64,000 nt of DNA from Orychophragmus violaceus (GCA_030180135.1 CM058233.1:56502500-56566499), one strand, 5' to 3'; positions 43,148-54,744 are shown, numbered from the stretch's first letter. Translations and numbers: made by a program. Notes: a model not told the origin generated them from the sequence alone.

Positions 43148-43736
43148 TTAGTACGGTTCTTCGTCATCGTCCGCTTCATCATCTTCATCGTCATCATCAG
43201 AAGATGATAGATTACACCGAAATTCTTCTTCGGGTTCTGCATCTCCGACGTCGTAATCGAGATTGATTGTGTTTTCGTGTTGTACCAAATACTCAGGAAC
43301 GAGATCTTCAATTGTAGTCATCATTACCGGATCATCATTTTCTTGTTGCAAAAGAGTGAGTCCTGTGTTGACATATTCCCCTGAAATATTTCTCCTCGAG
43401 TTGACTTTAACAACATTGAGCCAAAATTGCTTCGGTTTCTTTGTGTACGGATACGAGATATAACAAACTTGGTCTGCTTGAGAGGCTGTGTAAATTAAAA
43501 ATGTGGAAGTTATACTTGAGTATTTATGATATCCAAAGAGTAATTAACAAGATAGAGACTATTAAATTTACGTACCGAGAATAAATGGTTCGTATTTGTT
43601 GTACTTTCTCGATGCACGGACATCTACAATGCCATCATTGCTCCTTCGAGTGCCTCTACCTATAACAGGGTCATACCAGATACACTACTGAAGTTGTATT
43701 ATATCTGTTAAGATCCCATTGAAATCAGCTCCATCA
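43148..43736 (-). pseudogene. TNPD-like CACTA transposase, C-terminal fragment (DUF4216)
   Basis: Two blocks are separated by a short intron: 43576-43736 (YDPVIGRGTRRSNDGIVDV, then KYNKYEPFIL) and 43148-43485 (ADQVCYISYPYTKKPKQFWL, then an acidic tail rich in D and E). This is the DUF4216 end of plant CACTA transposases. The catalytic part would lie further right but is absent. One stop falls in the first block. Confidence 0.65.
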
Positions 43737-43744
43737 GAAGCATC

Positions 43745-44460
43745 ACTGAGTCAAGTTAAGGGCGAAGCCAGTAATGGATTCAATGAATACCTGAGGTGAT
43801 ATGGGTGTCCTCAGTAGGCTGATCTGCGTTGGGTTTTCTAATAGTCATAGATCATCTGCACACTCATCAAGTGGTCACTTAAGTTCATGCAAGTGTAGTG
43901 ATCTCCTCAAAAAGTCCTAGATTCTTACTAACTGTTTTGACTCAATAAAACGGACTCAACTGACTCTAAGAAAAGAAAAAGATTATGTTAGTACCACCTC
44001 CCCCACTGTCCCCAGTGCAGTCGAAGCTTAGGCTCGGTAAAAGATGAATAGGAACGGAAATGTACTTTTGATCTGTGATTTTTACATGTCTCACAACTGT
44101 GTCGACCGACTCAAGTCGTGCAATGGTCGACGCATGTTTCGTAATGGGTGAATCGATCGTTGCACAAGACCGCAACGATCGACGCACAGCGTGTCTATTT
44201 CTATAAATATTTGCAGAAAATATTGTTTCGTGAATAATCACAAAAACTCAACTTGTAAGCTACATAAATTAAAGACAACGCATATTCAAAGCAACCAGAT
44301 AGTCATATAAAGCATCATTACATCAGTTCCAAAGTAAAAGGACTGACATAGACTCAAGAAGATACATCAAAATGACTCAAGAATAAATAAAAAGAAAGAA
44401 AAAAGAAAGAAAGAGTACATAACCAAGTGTAATTGGAAATAGGAACCAGAATCATATATC
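43745..44460. other. 3' non-coding region of element E
   Basis: No gene. It matches the 3' region of A and B (GCGAAGCCAGTAATGGATT and TCCTCAGTAGGCTGATCTGC) and contains a degenerate CCTCCCCCACTGTCCCCAGT tract near 43998. Confidence 0.7.
44099..44188. repeat. CGATCG modules, 3' region of element E
   Basis: Four units lie here (TGTCGACCGACTC, CAATGGTCGACGCA, AATCGATCGTTGCA, CAACGATCGACGCA), more diverged than in B. Confidence 0.75.
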
Positions 44461-44466
44461 ATCAGA

Positions 44467-45918
44467 CTAAGAATCATCATCGATGCCGGCATAAGGGCCA
44501 GAACCACTAGTCTTAGGAGTAGGAGAGCATCTGCGTTGTGGAGCAGGTGTAGGAACATGAAGTCTCGGCTGGCGTCTGCAAGAACGGCTAGCCATCATCT
44601 CCCACATAGCCTTCATTCTGCCATTCAGCATAGTCTGAAAGGCTCCTTGAGACATCTCTGCAGGATCCATAGGTGGATCAGGATACGGTATAGGCACAAA
44701 CTCACCTGCTGCAGCTGTAGGGGCAGGCGCAGGTGGAGGAGCAGCAGAGGTAGAAGCTCCAAAAGTAGAAGCACCAAGAGGGTTGGCGAATGTATGTACT
44801 CTGTGCAGAAGGTTACGGTTTTGCTGAAAGCTTAAATCTAGAAGCGCCTCAATCTTCGTGAGCTCCTGCATAGGAAGCTTTACGCACCACTCACGCAACT
44901 CCTCATCATGGAAAACCCAAAGGTTTCCCTCCTTCATCCATGTAGTGCTCCTCAGATGATCAGCATCCATCCACATCCTCTTAGTCACACACTCACGTCC
45001 CTCTGTAAGAATCCTGAAATGCTGAAAGATGGGAATAAACAGGCTGTCCACTGACTTAGTCTTCTTGCCCTTAAATTCCTTAGTCTTCAAAGTGCAGAGA
45101 TGATCTGTGAAGACTGCTCCCATCTTCAATCTAGGCGCAGGGTCAGATCAAGCATTGCCCTCAAACAAATGGCTTATCCCGGTGTATAATAGCATCAGCT
45201 CTGTCTTCCTCATCTTGTTCGGCTCAGACTTGCACAACAACGTGTTTCCCAGAATACAAACGACATACCTCAGGACCGGATATCGTATAGCGTTCATTAC
45301 CAAAGTGTGACCAGAAAAACTGAGTGTATGCATTTTCCCACTCAGCAGTAAGAACGCAACGGATAGGCTCCATGCTAAACCCATAGATGCGGCAGAGATC
45401 CATAATAGAGATGTGGTACCTGACGCACATGCACATGAAGGTAAAGATCCCTTCAGGTTCTCTCTTGCAAAGATCATCTGAGTAATAAACTCTACAGGTA
45501 GCCAACAGCTGTCTAACCAAGTATGGATAGAGCTCATAAGATCTCATAGGCATTGTCCCCAAGCCTATCTTCTGCAAATCATATCTGATCCTCAGCATCT
45601 CCACTGTCCTATAATGAATGAACCGTGTAGGCTTCATCCCCATATCCACCCAAGCATTGTAGAAAATGTGTCATACTCGTCCCACTCCTCAGATATCGCA
45701 TGCTTAGTGCAATCAACGCTCTTTGTCTCAGCCTTGGGATCATTCTCCCACTGTCTCTGCATAGGAATTTTGTCCTTATCTGCCTTAGGCCAAGGAGGCT
45801 GTATTGCACCGGGAACTCGCGGATTAGCCATAAGAGGCGATGAGGCGCAAGTACACCAGTCAGCAGGAACATATGTATCATCTGGAACGTTCTTGTGCTT
45901 CCTAGGGGGCATCTGCAA
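44467..45918 (-). pseudogene. Athila ORF1/env-like frame of element E
   Basis: Three pieces in different frames run from MPPRKHKNVPDDTYVPADW near 45912, through 45224-45649 (RYDLQKIGLGTMPMRSYEL and IMDLCRIYGFSMEPIRCVL), to 44467-45129, which ends in a proline/alanine-rich tail. This is the ATHILA ORF1 family (PF03078 as I remember it), placed where Athila elements carry an env-like gene. I see no clear signal peptide or transmembrane helix, so an envelope role is not supported by this copy. At least two frame breaks inactivate it. Confidence 0.7.
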
Positions 45919-45938
45919 TCAAAGACACAAGAAAACAA

Positions 45939-46908
45939 TCGCGCAAATTAAGCCAAGGCTTTTAGATCAACAAATGCATCCAAATCAGTCTTAATTAGCA
46001 CATGCAACCATCATCAACAACCAAAATTTGTCTCAATTCCTTTAAATTTGTCCTAATTTCAGCCTAAAACACAGAATCACAAGTGTTCATCATCAAATCG
46101 GAGATTTTCAGAAACCTTGCAAATATGTTCATGCAAACTCAGGGGTAACTCGAAATCATAACTATATACCCTAAACAGGCATCAATACAACATAAATCGA
46201 TCAAAAACGTGATGAATTTTGAATTTTTCACCTTAGGGCCGAAACCTAGAAATTGGGATTCGAAGCACATACCTTTGTTAATAGATGAAATGGATGATAT
46301 AAGAAGAGGGGGGAAATCGAGTGGATTAGAGCTTTGAATCACCAAACTTGGTTGAGAAATGAGTGGAATCGAGTTGGAGGCGATTTAGGGTTCGAGTTTT
46401 TGCGATTTGGGGAAAACGAAATGAGAAAGAAAGAAGAAGAAGGATAGTGTATTTACCTCGTGGAGGGGTGCGTCAATCGTCGCACAGGTGCAACGGGCGA
46501 CGCATATCGGGACTTAATGAACCAAGTCGGTTAAATAAGATTTCTGGTTTAAGAACTTATCATTCAACTTCAAATGAATTTGACCGGTAAACTGCTGCGT
46601 CGATCGTCGCACAGGACAACAACGATCGGTGCAGTTCGTGCGCTAGCGTCCTCGCAGTTTGATACTAACCGCTCCACGAACCGTGATCCATACGGTAGAA
46701 AATCTTCATTCGCCAGCGGTTACACTCCATCCTCTAGCCAAACTACTAGAGAGTCCGACCCCTGCATCGACCAACGCACAGGTCCGCGTCGATCGATACA
46801 GGGTGATTTCCAGTGACAGACTCGGATCTGTATAGACAAAACACCAAAACGAAAAACACCAAGTAAAATCGAACCAAAACCACCAAATTGAATATTTACA
46901 GACTTACC
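45939..46908. other. Non-coding spacer between pol and env-like frame, element E
   Basis: No gene is supported. It contains the modules listed separately, and T-rich/A-rich sequence that could hold the intron of a spliced env-like message. This is inference only. Confidence 0.5.
46468..46800. repeat. CGATCG modules between env-like frame and pol, element E
   Basis: Pairs lie at 46468-46505, 46595-46633 and 46762-46800, in non-coding DNA. Confidence 0.75.
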
Positions 46909-46955
46909 AGTGGGTTGCCTTCCACCAAGCGCTTCTTTAACGTCATTAGCTTGAG
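46909..46955 (-). other. Conserved block with hairpin after the pol end, element E
   Basis: The counterpart of 2755-2803 in A. The hairpin at 46909-46926 has AGTGGGTTGCC and TTCCACC, so a short G/C stem is kept despite base changes. It lies about 40 bases beyond the end of the integrase frame. Confidence 0.55.
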
Positions 46956-46965
46956 TGAAAGAAGA

Positions 46966-48150
46966 TCATGCAGTGGGTGCATCATCCAGAGGCAAAATGT
47001 GACCTCTTGGAATCTCGGCCTTAACCCAATAATGCTTCACCCTCTGTCCATTGACAGTGAACTTCTTTTCTTCTAAGCTAATCAGAACAACAGCTCCATA
47101 GGGATGTACCTCCTTGATTGTGAAAGGACCTGACCATCTAGAGCGCAACTTACCTGGAAACAATTGCAAACGAGAGTTATAAAAAAGTACATGATCATTT
47201 GGCTCAAAGATGTTTGGAGGCGATCTTCTTGTCATGATATCTCTTAGTCCTCTCCTTGTACAGCTTCGAATTCTCATAGGCGTGAAGCCTAATCTCATCT
47301 AGCTCGCTCAGTTGCACCAATCGCCTCTCTGCAGCAGATTTCAGATCAAAGTTCATATGCTTCACCCATGCTGCCTTATGCTCAAGCTCAACTGGAAGGT
47401 GTTAGGCTTTCCCATAGAAAAGATGAAACGGTGTGGTCCCCAGTGGCGTCTTGTACGCAGTCCTGTAAGCTCATAGCGCATCATCCAGCTTTTCAGACAA
47501 ATCCTTCAATGTTTTCCCAACTGTCTTCTCCAAGATCTCCTTAATATGTATGTTAGAGACCTCTACTTGCCCACTAGTCTGAGGATGATATGGAGTAGCC
47601 ACACGATGATGAACACTATGCTTCTGTAGAAGCTTTTCAAAGACCTTGTTGATAAAGTATGATCCTCCATCACTTATCACAATCCGAAGAACTCCAAATC
47701 TAGGAAAAATGATGGTCTTTAACAACTTAAGCACCACCGAAGAGTCATTGGTTGGACTAGCTATTGCTTCCACCCACTTAGATACATAGTCACATCAACC
47801 AAAATGAACTTATTCCCATGAGATGAGGTAAAAGGACCCATGAAATCAATACCCCATCAATCGAAAACCTCTACCTGAAGAATGAATTTATGTGGCATCT
47901 CATGCTTCATACTGATTTTCCCTCTCCTCTGACAGGCATCGCACTGAGAGACAAACAAATGAGCATCTCTGAACATAGTAGGCCACCAGAAGCATGCTTG
48001 CAAAACCTTAGACAATGTCTTAAAAGTAGCAAAATGGCCAGCATAATTTGATCCATGGCAATGAAATAGAACGTCTGGAACCTCTGATTATGCAATGCAT
48101 CTCCTATAAATATCATCCGAACAGTGCTTATACAGATAAGGCTCATCCCA
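46966..48150 (-). pseudogene. Integrase of element E
   Basis: 47471-47773 has ISDGGSYFINKVFEKLLQKH and ATPYHPQTSGQVEVSN, the second catalytic Asp and the block before the catalytic Glu. 46966-47298 is the C-terminal part (LRSRWSGPFTIKEVHPYGAV) and ends in a stop. The zinc-binding N-terminal part at about 47907-48150 is in broken frames. Frameshifts separate all three. Confidence 0.75.
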
Positions 48151-48311
48151 ATAGAACCTCCTTAGTTCTCTGAAGAACTTCTTCTTAGTATACCCCTTAA
48201 GATCATCTGATTCATTCTATGCAGCCAAGCAATTTGCAATATCTACAAACCATGGTCGATCGGGCGTCAAAACAGCATGAAGATCCATGTTGTAGTGACC
48301 AATTTGAACCT

Positions 48312-48944
48312 TCAAAGGTTCCAGGTTTGTAGGCGCAGTGCGTCGACCAACGCATGGGGTGCAACGGTCGACTCACTATCGGGACCCACGTCGATCGTCG
48401 CAATGGTAGCATCGATTGATGCATTCTCTGCAATCCGACAGTTCTGCATATTTCTGTCAAAAACCGTTTCAAACACTGTCTCAATCAAATTGACGTTCTC
48501 TTCAGGCAGAAAATAATCAATAGGAAGGTCTTCCTCAATCCTGATTCTTGAAAGATTGTCAGCAATTCCATTTTCAACTCCTTTCTTGTCCTTTACCTCA
48601 ATGTCAAAATCTTGAAGAAGGAGAATCCATCTCAAAATCCCTGGATTTGCATCCTTCTTTTGCATCAAGTACTTCAGAGCAGAATGGTATGTATGTACTA
48701 TCACCTTCGATCCAACCAGATAGGGGCGAAATTACTCGAAGGCAAAGACAACTGCCAACAACTCCTTCTCTGTAGTGGCATAGTTTCTCTGCACATCATC
48801 TAGTGTTATGCTAGCATAATAAATAGCATGAAGTTTCTTTTCCTTCTTCTGCCCCAGAACAGCTCCTACAGCAAAATCATTTGCATCACACATAATCTCA
48901 AAAGGTAACTCCCAATATGGTGGTTGCACTATAGGAGCACTCAC
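48312..48944 (-). pseudogene. RNase H of element E with module-derived linker
   Basis: 48732-48944 begins with the RT tail (PPYWELPFEIMCDANDFAVG) and holds YYASITLDDVQRNYATTEKE with the RNase H acidic residues. After a stop, 48312-48704 goes on with YHSALKYLMQKKDANPGILR and DNLSRI. It then runs into a linker encoded by CGATCG modules (NASIDATIATIDVG). Confidence 0.75.
48338..48423. repeat. CGATCG modules inside pol of element E
   Basis: Four copies lie in frame between RNase H and integrase (GTGCGTCGACCAACGCA, GCAACGGTCGACTCA, ACGTCGATCGTCGCA, AGCATCGATTGATGCA). As in gag, they sit at a domain boundary. Confidence 0.75.
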
Positions 48945-49118
48945 TAATGCTTGCTTGATCTGTTCAAATGCAGTCTTGCAGTCTGCAGTTAACTATTTTA
49001 CATCCTTACATAGAAAAGCAGTTAGTAGTCTAGCAATCTTACTGAAATCCTTGATGAACCTTCTGTAGAAACCAGCATATCCAAGAAAGCTTCTTACTGA
49101 CTTCACTGAATCAGGCGC

Positions 49119-49948
49119 CTATAGGCTGACCTCAATCTTGGCGTGATCTATCTCAATACATGCCTCTGATACTCTGTGCCCAAGAACAATAACATCTCTG
49201 ACCATGAAATGAAACTTCTCCCAATTCAGAACCATGTGCTTTTCCTCACATCTAACTAACACTTTGCACAAATTATCCAAACACTCATGATATGAAGATC
49301 CATAGACTGAAAAATCATCCATAAATACCTCCATGAAGTCCTCAATCATGTATGTGGAGATAGACATCATACATCTCCGGAATGTGGCTAGAGCATTACA
49401 GAGTCCAAATGGCATTCTGCAATATGCAAAAGTACCATAGGGACAAGTAAAAGTGGTCTTCCCATGATCCGCTTGATGAATGGGAATCTGAAAGAAACCA
49501 AAGTACCCATCTAGGAGGCAGTAATAATGGTGATTAGCTAACCTCTCCAGCATCTGATCAATGAAAGGCAATGGGAAGTGATCTTTCCTAGTCGCAGCAT
49601 TCAGCTTCATGTAATCACTGCACATCATGTGTTCAGTTAAAGTCCTTGTGGGAATCAGCTCATTCTTCTCATTCTTAACCACTGTAACACCTCCCTTCTT
49701 AGGCACAACATGCACTGGACTGACCAATCACTGTCATAGATAGGATAGATGATTCCAGCTTCCAGCAATTTCAGAATCTCCTTCTTCACCACTTCCTTCA
49801 GATTCGGATTCAGCCTCCTCTGATGCTCAACTGGTGACTTTGTCTCATCCTCAAGGTGTATCCTATGCATGCACATATCTGGAGAGATACCTGAAATGTC
49901 ATCAAGAGAATAGTCAAGAGCTTTGCGATACTTGCACATCTTGCTCAT
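49119..49948 (-). pseudogene. Reverse transcriptase of element E
   Basis: Two overlapping frames cover the RT. 49655-49948 has VEHQRRLNPNLKEVVKKEIL-type sequence (EHQRRLNPNLKEVVKKEI). 49119-49727 has MVSPVHVVPKKGG, CSDYMKLNAATRKDHFPLP, FAYCRMPFGLCNALATFRRC and the catalytic FMDDFSVYG. In the first motif, LLDGYFGFFQIPI keeps the Asp. A frameshift near 49700 breaks it. Confidence 0.8.
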
Positions 49949-50060
49949 CAGTAAGGAAGTCTCAACGTTGTTTAAGGAAGCATTAATAATTACCTGATAT
50001 GTCGAATTAGGTCTAAGAAATGCGTACCTTAGCCAAGATGAAAGTTGTTTGAGTTCAATT

Positions 50061-50939
50061 TTAGGAGATTTTCCTCTCCCCAGTCGGCTGCGACGTGCGT
50101 CGATCGATTCGCAGTGTGCATCGGTCGATGTACCAGTTCATCCTGGACTTCCAATTGCACAACTTGCTCGTAGAATCCATCAATCTCGCATTACAGATAG
50201 AAGGCTCGTCCTCCAGATGCTCCAATTCTTGTACTGAGCTTAGCAGAGCTCTCTCCATTGGATCCTCAGCATGTGTCCTATGAAAGAAATCCTCTGCCAA
50301 ATCACTGAGAGTGTCCACATAGAAGGTTTGTCCTTCGCTAGTTGGCCTCTCCACTAGCTTATCCATATCAAAACTCATCTTAAGGTCACCCATATTCAGA
50401 ATGATTGTTCCCTTCTGATAGTCAATCATCGCTCCAGCAGTAGCCAAGAAAGGTCTACCCAAGATAAGTGGATCCTTTGGTTGCTCTCCATACTTCAGAA
50501 CCACAAAGTCTATAGGGATCACACAGTTACCAATCCTGATTGGCACATCCTCCAATACTCCTTCAGGGATCCTGACAATCTTATCATCTAGAACCAATGA
50601 GATCCTAGTAGGCATGAAATCTGTCATCCCAAGCTTCTGAGCAACAAAGAAGGGCATAAGGTTCACACTTGAACCAAGATCACACAATAAACTCTCAAAT
50701 CTATCTCTGTAGATAGAACAATCCAACACAAAACTCCTTGGATCCTTTAGTTTCTCAGGAATCTTTCCTTGTATCAAATCACTGCATACTTCAGAGATCA
50801 TTAGTACACCTTGTTCATCAGTCATGTTGCCAGAAAGCATGTCTTTTAGACATCTTTTCATCACATGAGTAGTCTTAAGAGCATCAATCAAAGGTACCTC
50901 AATCAGCAATTTGCTCATCATCTCTTTGCATTTAGCCAA
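50061..50939 (-). pseudogene. Protease region of element E
   Basis: An open frame of 292 codons holds SLLCDLGSSVNLMPFFVAQ, the DLG active-site version also seen in A, and LILGRPFLATAGAMIDYQKG. It ends in a module-coded stretch (WYIDRCTLRIDRRTSQ). It is separated from gag by a stop or frameshift near 50945. The domain itself looks intact. Confidence 0.75.
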
Positions 50940-50948
50940 CTGCAGCTA

Positions 50949-52895
50949 TACTTAGACATCCTATGGTTCTTAGGGAAGGGAACCTTAGTCTTATAGACTC
51001 TTTCATCAGCAGTCTTGATCTTTTATGCATTCGCAGTATGTGCACGGATATTGCGTCGATCGACGCTAGGGGTGCATCGGTCGATGCTTGGCTCAGGTGC
51101 GTCGACCTTTGCGTCGACATTGTTTGTGAGTCCTTTGTTCAAATATTCCTCAAAACTCTAAGAATTCTTAGGATTTATGTCCTGCGTCAACCAATGCAGA
51201 GGTGCGTCGGTCGATGCTCTTTGCAATCCGCGAATTTCATATTCCGTCTCTTCAATTTCAATGATTTCCTCCAAGCTCAGAGCCTTTTTCAGTGCATGAA
51301 CGACCTCCTAACCACTCCTCAATATAATTGCATTATATTGGTATTTCAGATTAGCATATGTTCTCACAGGAAGAGTTCCATCTTGTCTCTTTGCAGACCC
51401 AGCAGTCTGTGCCACCTAAACATCCAATTGTTTCACATGAGTGCTCAAAGAATCTATCTTTCCATTCAGATCCAAGTACAGAGCATCAATCTTCCCATTA
51501 AAAACTATTGTACTCTTCTTCTAACCCACTATGATCTGTTCCAGCATTGTCTTGATCTCAGACTGCTCACTGGTTTTTGGAGGAGGATCTGATAGAATGA
51601 ATTTCCATAGTTCCTGGTGAAGCTATTAGTGTTTCCAAGGCTGTTATTGCTTTGAAACGGCTTCTGGTATTGAGGCTTAGGAATAAAACCAAAAGATTTT
51701 TGATTACCTGTGAAGGCACTCCTCTGACCCATTCTATTATAGCCACCTCTGCCTTGCTGATTCCCAAATATGTTACCCTGAAAACCAGTCCCGCCAATGT
51801 AGTTCACATCCTCTTCATCACAACACTCCTCAGGATCAAATACCTCAACATCTTGAGCAAAATAGACCTTCTTTTTCCAAGTACAAGGCTATGGATAGAA
51901 TCGATTTTGTTCTTCATCTCTGCCATATGTGATCCATCAACCTTTCCACCTGATTTCTTCCTCTCCAAATCAGCATTTTTAGTGCTATTACTATACATTA
52001 AGTTCTCAGTCAGCTTCTTAGCCTGCTCTGGAGATTTGGTATTGAAGTTTCCATTGCTAACAGCATCCAAAGCCATATGATACCACAAATCAACACCTTT
52101 GAAGAAAATGTCCAGCAGCTGAACTTCGGAGAAATCATGATGAGGACAGTCTCTCTGGTACATCTTAAACCTTACCCACGCTGCTTTAAGAGGCTTTCTA
52201 GGTCCATGCTTGAACTGTAAAAGTTCCTCTCTTAGCTGATCAGATCTAGCATCATCTTAGAAATGTCTAAGGAACTTCCTCTTAACTGCATCCCAAGTAG
52301 TCAGAGTCTCAGGTGGAATATGCTTCAGCCAATTTGCAGATTCTCCTCCAAGAGAGTGTTCAAAATGTTTACAGTGCAGGAAATCATAGCTCACTCTATT
52401 ATGCTTCATCCATGTGACCAATGACTCAAACTTCAATTGCTCTTGTGGGTATCTATGAAACAGATGTTGTACCACAAGAGTGTAGTAGTAAAACTTCAGC
52501 TCGAAGTCATTACTCTGAATGGGAGGAGGTACAATCGCAGACCTGTTAGCATAAAACTCATCAGGTATGTTGTAGCCAGCAAGAGTCCTCCCAACTGGCA
52601 CATTAGCTTGTGCATTAGGTGGTGCATTGGCTTATCCATTATCTCCTTCTGCTCATCCACCTTGTGCATTACACTCCAGCTACAATCTGTTGTAGCACTG
52701 GTTGAACAATGACATTTCCATATGCGTGAAGTCTATGGCCCTGATTTTTGTAGACATTGTTCTCTGTATCCCTCATAGCACCTTGTTCATCCCGAATCAA
52801 CACCTCAACATTAGGATTCAATATTTTCACTGGCTTCAGAGCTTTCATGTTCGTTCTCTCTAACCTTGCAAGCTCTGTATTCTCAAAAAAAAAAA
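50949..52895 (-). pseudogene. Gag of element E
   Basis: The N-terminus near 52880 reads MKALKPVKILNPNVEVLIRD. The gag core at 52257-52601 (YNIPDEFYANRSAIVPP, GESANWLKHIPPETLTTWDA) ends at a stop inside the FLRHF-DDARSD block. 51804-52163 goes on with YQRDCPHHDFSEVQLLDIFF, and 51529-51807 has NYIGGTGFQGNIFGNQ. Modules lie at 51051-51118 and 51183-51221 in the linker region. Domain order equals that of A. Confidence 0.75.
51051..51221. repeat. CGATCG modules in the gag-protease linker of E
   Basis: About six diverged units (GCGTCGATCGACGC, GCATCGGTCGATGC, GCGTCGACCTTTGC, GCGTCGGTCGATGC and others) lie here. This corresponds to the module position inside gag of A and B. A further pair is at 50097-50131. 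Confidence 0.7.
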
Positions 52896-52961
52896 GAGTT
52901 CTTTGTCCGGATTGCTTCTGAGTGCGCGATTAGGCATGCGCTATCTGATTCACAGTAGATG

Positions 52962-53040
52962 CGTCGATCGATGCAGAGATGCAACGGTTGTTTCTGTTTG
53001 TGAGTGCATCGATCGATGCTCAAGAGTGTCGGTCGATGCA
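52962..53040. repeat. CGATCG modules in the leader of E
   Basis: Units GCGTCGATCGATGCA, GCATCGATCGATGC and GTGTCGGTCGATGCA lie between the primer site and gag, the same place as in A and B. Confidence 0.75.
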
Positions 53041-53159
53041 CTTGTTCTTCACGAAAACCTGGTCACGCAAAAGATAAAACATAAAGGAAAAATTAGTAAC
53101 AAAAAACGGAAAGCCTAGTCTAAACTCTAAACTTAAATCTATCGAAGACTCAAAAGAGT

Positions 53160-53176
53160 TCCCGACAATGACGCCA
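53160..53176 (-). other. Primer-binding site of E (degenerate tRNA-Asp type)
   Basis: TCCCGACAATGACGCCA matches 13 of 17 bases of the tRNA-Asp 3' end, six bases from the LTR. It aligns with 11005-11021 of B. Confidence 0.7.
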
Positions 53177-53182
53177 AAAACT

Positions 53183-54347
53183 TGATATGCTCAAAGTTTA
53201 ATATCCCAAAGTTACATTGCAAGTGCACAGGCAAATATAGTATATATGGGTCAAACCACAGAGACTCAAGAGTTTTTACGATAGGCTATCAAGAGTCAAG
53301 TTAAGCTAAGCAGCAAGCAATCAAAAAGAAAATAAACAAGTAGCAGAAAGTAAATAGCAGCGAGTTTGTTATCAATACTAAAGGCGCTAGGTCAAGGGAA
53401 TTTTCAGGAAATCAGGTCATGCAGATTAACAATCCGTCACAATCGAATTAAGTACCGTTCTAGAACACATATATAGATGTAAAACTAACCAAATTTCGTT
53501 GAGAGAATTTACTAAGCCTAAACCCTAGAAATCCAAATTTATTTGCAATTCTTACAGATTAAACTAGCCTTAAGTGCAGGTTCGATTTTTCACAAATTAG
53601 CTAAATCAAATTTCTTTGCGGATATCTAATTTTCTCAACCTAAATAAATCAGATTCCAAATTACACTTTCGTGTTAATTTAAAAAACCTAAAATCTAGAT
53701 TCCAATTGATTAGGTTAGAAACTAGCTCTAAGAACAATTCAGGTTGAAGAACTAACAGGTTATGAATTCCTTAACTGATTAAATCGCCCTATGAAAATCC
53801 CTAAACCTAACAATGAATCTACTCAGACATATTGAATGAAACAATAAACATGGATGAAATAGATTGCATTAAAAAGAGTAAGAGAATAGAAAAGGGGTTC
53901 GAAATCTTCTCCAAAAGCAGTACAAGGTTCTGATCAGCCCAAAAGCTCTAAACTCTCTCTATCCCAAAGTATGAAAAGTTGTCACAAGAATAAAACTCAA
54001 AAACCCTAATATTAAGTGCTAAACACGATTCGGGTCTTCTTTGTAAATAATAAAACTCTGGGACAAATCTGAAAATATTCAAGACTTCATTAATCTCTGG
54101 CGAATTGTCTGATTGGAGGCTGCGTCGACCGTTGCACATGTGCGTCGGTTGATGCTTAGGTCGAACAGACATTCTGAACTTGTCATCACGACTTCAGCTC
54201 CAATCTCTGCCCAAAAAGCTCCATAATCCTCCAAAGTCCTCCAAACGTGTTTAAACCTATGAAACACCTGCAAAGACTCGAAAGACACTACAAAAGACTC
54301 GAAGATATACTTATATCATGGCTTAAAACACCTAAAAACCATGATCA
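53183..54347 (-). repeat. 5' LTR of element E
   Basis: It runs from TGATATGCTC to AACCATGATCA. It contains the triple spaced motif (near 53487, 53531 and 53604; spacings 44 and about 73), a module pair at 54120-54154, and the terminal inverted repeat (CATGG/CCATG core). It is well diverged from the LTRs of A and B. Confidence 0.8.
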
Positions 54348-54744
54348 ACACACGATTCAGAACATTTCACCAGACATTATCTCGGAAATTACTTGCCTTA
54401 GACTTCAACAAGTCTTCATGCAACACTAATTCTCGAGAAGTAAGTTTTTCCTTAATTCTACTCTCGGGAACATGACCATCCTTGGTGGTTCACCGCCAAC
54501 AGTCCTTCCCCAAGACTAGCCTGATCCATCACTATCGTGGAACTTTCCATGCAGTCACTCTTAGACCAATTTAATTACAACTTCTACATATGCTTACTTC
54601 CATGAGTTTCATCGAACATTAATCAATCCATTAACTAAGTTCGTTACACTTAGTCTTCCCCAATGACTCCACTCCATTTAGTACTCACTAACTCAGTACA
54701 TTTCCAGCATTCAATTCGACCTTATAGCCCTCGAACCCAAGGTT

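Larger units (their letters stand above)
38709..43740 (-). mobile_element. CACTA (En/Spm) DNA transposon II, right end missing
   Basis: CACTACAAGAAAACAGGC at 38709 is the terminus and matches CACTA I. Subterminal TAGTCGC repeats follow. On the - strand lie a TNPA-like gene and, at the right, the C-terminal end of a TNPD transposase. The sequence breaks off near 43740, where Athila element E begins without its 3' LTR. No matching right terminus was found in the window. Confidence 0.8.
43745..54347 (-). mobile_element. Athila retrotransposon E with gag, pol and env-like regions, 3' LTR missing
   Basis: On the - strand, starting at the 5' LTR (53183-54347), come a tRNA-Asp-type primer site, gag, protease, RT, RNase H, integrase and the Athila ORF1/env-like frame. 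All are broken. At the left the sequence starts inside the 3' non-coding region, at a point matching about 8870 in element B, so the tract-proximal DNA and the 3' LTR are lost. E is the only element here that encodes Athila pol. Confidence 0.85.

Noticed and set aside
43148..43351. Acidic frame as a separate small protein.
   Set aside because: It is the acidic tail of the TNPD/DUF4216 fragment on the same strand and frame.
51652..52080. Open frame on the + strand inside Athila E.
   Set aside because: It is a reverse-strand shadow of the gag frames at 51804-52163 and 51529-51807.
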